Shown here: positions 60,733-64,000 of the stretch, piece after piece
Layout of the letters: each line of letters begins with the position of its first letter
Position numbering within the stretch: position 1 is the first letter of the stretch
Origin: Oceanicaulis alexandrii DSM 11625
GTDB taxonomy: Bacteria > Pseudomonadota > Alphaproteobacteria > Caulobacterales > Maricaulaceae
Direction of reading: 5' to 3'
DNA: 64,000 nucleotides
Assembly (NCBI RefSeq): GCF_000420265.1
Contig: NZ_ATUP01000001.1
Location: 1,984,001-2,048,000 of the forward strand
The notes under the pieces: model-generated
Told to the model about the DNA's origin: nothing
The model's database searches: none
Seen by the model: only the letters and a program-made list of their open reading frames with translations
Made by a program: the position numbers and the translations under genes

Positions 60733-62172
60733 GTGCTGAAATTCACAAGCACGGACCAGCGCTATCCGGACAAACGGTCCGCAGACGAGCGCCGGACCGA
60801 CTTTGACGAGATCTATACGCCTTTCAGCCTGGAGCAGGGTGAGGCGCAGGCCGAACGCTGTTCGCAATGCGGGGTGCCGTTCTGCCAATCGGGCTGCCCG
60901 CTGCACAATGACATTCCCGACTGGCTGATGCTGGTCGCCGAAGGGCGTCTGGAAGAGGCGTATGAGCGCTCCTCCGCCACCTCCGCCATGCCAGAGGTCT
61001 GTGGCCGGATCTGCCCGCAGGACCGGTTGTGTGAAGGCGCCTGCGTGATCGAGCAATCGGGCCATGGCGCGGTCACCATCGGCTCGGTGGAGACGTTCAT
61101 CACCGAGACCGCCTGGAAAAACGGCTGGGTCAAACCGATCCGCCCGGCGCGCAAGACTGGTCTGTCCGTGGGCATTGTCGGCTCGGGTCCTGCGGGTTTG
61201 TCCGCCGCCGAGCGTCTGGCCCAGCATGGCCATGACGTGACGATCTATGAGCGTCAGGATCGCGCGGGCGGCTTGCTGATCTACGGCATTCCCAACTTCA
61301 AGCTCGACAAATCCGTGGTCGAGCGCCGCACCCAGCGCCTGGAAGAGGGCGGCGTGGTGTTCAAGCTCAGTTTCGAAGTGGGCCGGGACGCCAGCCTGAC
61401 CGAACTTCGATCACGCCATGACGCGGTTTATGTGGCGGCGGGCGCTTATGCGGCGCGCGCCCTGACGTGTCCGGGCGGCGGCGGGCGCGGCCTGGTTCCG
61501 GCGCTCGACTATCTCACCGCCTCCAACAAGGCGGGGTTTGGCGATGAGGGCGGACAGGGCGGTCGCCTGAACGCCAGCGGCAAGCGCGTTCTGGTGATCG
61601 GCGGCGGGGACACCGCCATGGATTGCGTGCGCACCGCCATCCGTCAGGGGGCGGACAGCGTGGCGTGCCTGTACCGACGCGACCGCGTGAACATGCCCGG
61701 CTCGGCTCGTGAAGTGGTCCATGCCGAGGAAGAGGGCGCGATGTTTGACTGGCTCAGCGCTCCCGCCGCCATTCTCGGCGATGCCGAGACCGCCTCCGGC
61801 GTACGCATTCAGAAAATGACCCTCGGCGCGCCTGACGCCTCGGGCCGCCGTCGTCCGGTGGCGATGGCCGGTCAGGAAGAAGATCGCGCCGCCGACATGG
61901 TGATCGCGGCTTTGGGGTTCGAGCCGGAAAACTTCCCCCAGACTCTGGGCGCGGACGGGCTTGAGCTCAACCCGCGCGGGGCGATCCGCGTGACCGACCG
62001 CAGCCGCACCTCTCTGCCGGGCGTGTATGCGGGCGGCGACGCCGTGCGCGGCGCCTCCCTGGTGGTCTGGGCTGTGAAAGACGGCCTGGACGCCGCTGAG
62101 ACCATCCACGCCGATCTGATGGCGGGCGCGCGCTCTGCGCAGGCGCAGCCGATTGCGGAGCCAGCCGAATGA
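60733..62172 (+). CDS. gltD: glutamate synthase small (beta) subunit
   Basis: 479 aa from the GTG at 60733, with GAGGAGA upstream. The N-terminal Cys-rich segment (Cys43, 46, 51, 55 and 90, 94, 100, 104) forms the two [4Fe-4S] clusters. FAD site VGIVGSGPAGLSAAERLAQHGHDVTIYE (about 147-175), NAD site VLVIGGGDTAMDCVRTAI (about 290) and LPGVYAGGDAVRGASLVVWAVKDG at the end. It feeds NADPH electrons to GltB for glutamate synthesis. It overlaps gltB by four bases. Confidence 0.97.
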   Translation: MLKFTSTDQRYPDKRSADERRTDFDEIYTPFSLEQGEAQAERCSQCGVPFCQSGCPLHNDIPDWLMLVAEGRLEEAYERSSATSAMPEVCGRICPQDRLCEGACVIEQSGHGAVTIGSVETFITETAWKNGWVKPIRPARKTGLSVGIVGSGPAGLSAAERLAQHGHDVTIYERQDRAGGLLIYGIPNFKLDKSVVERRTQRLEEGGVVFKLSFEVGRDASLTELRSRHDAVYVAAGAYAARALTCPGGGGRGLVPALDYLTASNKAGFGDEGGQGGRLNASGKRVLVIGGGDTAMDCVRTAIRQGADSVACLYRRDRVNMPGSAREVVHAEEEGAMFDWLSAPAAILGDAETASGVRIQKMTLGAPDASGRRRPVAMAGQEEDRAADMVIAALGFEPENFPQTLGADGLELNPRGAIRVTDRSRTSLPGVYAGGDAVRGASLVVWAVKDGLDAAETIHADLMAGARSAQAQPIAEPAE

Positions 62173-64000
62173 GCCAGTTTGATTACCTCGCCGAACGCCA
62201 GCGCCTGATTGACGCCGGCGCATATGAGCTTGAGAGCGAGCGCTCCGCCTGCGGCGTCGGCCTGATCGCCGACATCAAGGGCGAGCCGCGGCGTGAAACC
62301 GTGGAGTTGGGTCTGAAAGCCCTGAAGGCGGTCTGGCACCGCGGCGCAGTGGACGCGGACGGCAAGACCGGCGACGGCGCCGGTCTGCGGCTTGGCATTG
62401 CGCAGGATTTCTTCAAGGCGGCGGTGGCCCGCACCGGGCATGAACCCAGCGATCACGCTATTGGCGTCGGCATGGTCTTCCTGCCGCGCACCGATTTTGG
62501 CGCCCAGGAAAAGGGCCGCACCATCGTCGAGACCGAAGTGCTGCGCGCGGGCTTGCGCCTGTTTGGCTGGCGTCAGGTGCCGGTGGACCCATCCTGTCTG
62601 GGGGCCAAGGCTGCGGCGACGCGTCCGGCGATTGAACAAATCCTGTTTGAAGACGCGACCGACCGGAACGCGGACGAGCTGGAACGCACGCTCTATCTGG
62701 TGCGCCGCCGTATCGAGCAACGCGCCCGCGCCGAGGCCGTGCCTGAGCTTTACGTCTGTTCGCTGTCCGCACGCGACGTGGTCTACAAAGGCATGTTCCT
62801 GGCCGAGGCCATCGACCAGTTCTATCCTGATCTGCGCGACGCCCGCTTCGTGTCGCCCTTTGCGATCTTCCATCAGCGCTATTCGACGAACACCTTCCCG
62901 GAATGGAAGCTGGCCCAGCCTTTCCGCATGCTCGCCCATAATGGCGAGATCAATACTCTGAAGGGCAATCGCAACTGGATGAAAAGCCATGAGATCCTCA
63001 TGGCCCATTCCGCGTTCAAGGACGCCGAGGATGTTGTCCGTCCGGTGATCAGCCCCGGCGCGTCGGATTCCGCGGCGCTGGACGAGGTGTTTGAGATTCT
63101 GGTGCGGGCGGGTCGTTCTGCGCCCATGGCGAAAACGCTTCTGATCCCCGAAGCCTGGTCCAAGCGCGGCGAGATCATGCCCGGGTCCTGGCGCGGGCTG
63201 TACGAGTATTGCAACTCTGTGATGGAGCCCTGGGACGGGCCTGCCGCTGTGATCGCGTGCGACGGTCGCTGGGCGATTGCGGGGCTTGATCGCAACGGTC
63301 TGCGTCCGCTGCGCTGGAGCCTGTCTGAAGACGGACTTCTGACCGTCGGCTCTGAAACCGGCATGGCCGAGCTCGAACCGTCGCGCGTCATTGAACGCGG
63401 CGCCGTGGCGCCCGGGCGCCTGATCGCTGTGGATCTGGCCGAAGGCGGTTTCTTGCGCGAAACCGAAATGCTCGATCAGCTCGCCGCCAAGCATCCATAT
63501 GAAGACTGGCTGAAAAACGTCCGCGAGATCGAGTCCGAAGTCGGGCCCGGTCCTGAGCCTCTCCTCTTTGAGGACGCCGAGCGCGCCCGACGCCAGGCCG
63601 CCGCCGGCATGACGATGGAAGAGATCGAGATCATCCTCTCGCCCATGGCCGAGGACGCCAAGGAAGCCATCGGATCCATGGGCGATGACAGCCCGCTGGC
63701 GGTGCTGTCCAATCGTTATCGCCCGATCAGCCATTATTTCCGGCAGAACTTCTCCCAGGTCACCAACCCGCCCATCGACCCGCTGCGCGAAGGCCGGGTG
63801 ATGAGCCTGAAAACCCGGTTCAAGAACTTGGGCAACGTGCTCGAGGAGGACGCGGCGCAAACCGATGTCTTCGTGCTCAACTCTCCGGTTCTGACCAACG
63901 GCATGTATGATCGCCTGCGCGCCATTCTGGGCGAGGGGGTCGCGCTGATCGACGTCACTCTGCCGGCCGCTGACGCCACGGGTTCCGGCGCAGGGCTGCA
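62169..64000 (+). CDS. gltB: glutamate synthase large (alpha) subunit, 3' partial
   Basis: About 610 codons visible; the rest lies past the window. The ATG at 62169 overlaps the gltD stop. After a short propeptide the class II glutamine amidotransferase Cys is Cys28 in ERSACGVGLIADIKG. Family blocks follow: WHRGAVDADGKTGDGAGL, IFHQRYSTNTFPEWKLAQPF, LAHNGEINTLKGNRNWMKS and WAIAGLDRNGLRPLRWS. The order gltD-gltB is reversed relative to E. coli but seen elsewhere. It produces two glutamates from glutamine and 2-oxoglutarate. Confidence 0.97.
   Translation, partial: MSQFDYLAERQRLIDAGAYELESERSACGVGLIADIKGEPRRETVELGLKALKAVWHRGAVDADGKTGDGAGLRLGIAQDFFKAAVARTGHEPSDHAIGVGMVFLPRTDFGAQEKGRTIVETEVLRAGLRLFGWRQVPVDPSCLGAKAAATRPAIEQILFEDATDRNADELERTLYLVRRRIEQRARAEAVPELYVCSLSARDVVYKGMFLAEAIDQFYPDLRDARFVSPFAIFHQRYSTNTFPEWKLAQPFRMLAHNGEINTLKGNRNWMKSHEILMAHSAFKDAEDVVRPVISPGASDSAALDEVFEILVRAGRSAPMAKTLLIPEAWSKRGEIMPGSWRGLYEYCNSVMEPWDGPAAVIACDGRWAIAGLDRNGLRPLRWSLSEDGLLTVGSETGMAELEPSRVIERGAVAPGRLIAVDLAEGGFLRETEMLDQLAAKHPYEDWLKNVREIESEVGPGPEPLLFEDAERARRQAAAGMTMEEIEIILSPMAEDAKEAIGSMGDDSPLAVLSNRYRPISHYFRQNFSQVTNPPIDPLREGRVMSLKTRFKNLGNVLEEDAAQTDVFVLNSPVLTNGMYDRLRAILGEGVALIDVTLPAADATGSGAGL

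Noticed and set aside
61872-63860. 662-aa open frame on the minus strand opposite gltD/gltB
   Set aside because: Shadow of gltB: the opposite strand reads through a high-GC coding gene. The plus strand has unmistakable gltB and gltD motifs, and the antisense protein has no recognisable domain.
1-64000. CRISPR array, prophage, transposase or integrase genes
   Set aside because: No regularly spaced direct repeats, no phage structural genes and no transposase or integrase motifs were seen on either strand.
1-64000. tRNA or rRNA genes
   Set aside because: No cloverleaf or T-arm GGTTCGAATCC-type sequence and no rRNA stretches noticed in the intergenic gaps; a covariance-model scan would settle this.

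Overview
The window is a chromosomal stretch of an alphaproteobacterium with high GC content, dense short-spacing operons and a codon preference for G/C in third position. The gene set points to the Caulobacterales/Maricaulales side of the class (Oceanicaulis- or Maricaulis-like marine bacteria). The pointers are a PhaR/PhaB polyhydroxybutyrate pair, a TIGR02302/DUF4175 protein next to ftsEX with a divergent MJ0042 zinc-ribbon protein, a DUF4908-like secreted protein, argH followed by lptM, an NifU-like scaffold coupled to yidD, and a TonB-dependent receptor beside a Tat-exported PhoD phosphatase. This placement is inferred from gene content, not from a marker-gene alignment. I see no prophage, insertion sequence, CRISPR array, tRNA or rRNA.

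Layout. 1-9 kb: end of an FAD oxidoreductase, PhzF isomerase, a secreted Arg-rich protein diverging from a secreted trypsin-like protease with three Cys-rich repeats, DUF481 outer-membrane protein, YhhN lysoplasmalogenase, heat-shock sigma factor rpoH, an acetyltransferase, a bile-acid:Na+ symporter family protein and an RluD-type pseudouridine synthase. 9-17 kb: TonB-dependent receptor with an inverted-repeat-rich leader, PhoD, SppA, and a LysR regulator diverging from azoreductase. 17-28 kb: folE, cysS, Fe-S scaffold, yidD, two GT2 glycosyltransferases, a GT39 (ArnT-like) enzyme, HMG-CoA lyase, a coupled pair of unknown small genes, and phaR/phaB. 28-38 kb: unknown and cupin proteins, gloB, methyltransferase-hisC, and a minus-strand envelope operon (ftsE, ftsX, YdcF, plsC, DUF2125). 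38-45 kb: TIGR02302, lptM, argH, TlpA, a small unknown locus with a decayed paralogue, and a DUF2975/XRE pair facing a CPBP protease. 45-55 kb: etfBA, YceI, cobalamin adenosyltransferase, class C serine hydrolase, HIG1-type protein, TetR, Rieske oxygenase with EamA transporter, SSS symporter and an acetyltransferase. 55-64 kb: a ZIP/DUF2796/DUF3299 zinc operon, bacterioferritin and its ferredoxin flanking a degenerate GGDEF/EAL-like protein, then gltD and the start of gltB, which runs off the end.

How the genes work together. Several blocks form functional units: FtsEX with envelope-lipid functions, the zinc-acquisition operon, iron storage/release (bfr, bfd) with a Fur-like box, electron transfer (etfBA) near cobalamin adenosylation, and ammonia assimilation (gltBD). 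Convergent neighbours are packed to within a few bases and sometimes share stop-codon bases. Larger gaps carry strong intrinsic terminators.

Most of the window is ordinary housekeeping sequence. The least explained parts are the degenerate GGDEF/EAL-like protein, the 118-aa/31-aa coupled pair at 26.0-26.5 kb, the palindrome controlling the DUF2975/XRE versus CPBP-protease divergence, the decayed gene copy at 44.25 kb, the Notch-like Cys repeats on the secreted protease, and the structured leader of the TonB receptor.
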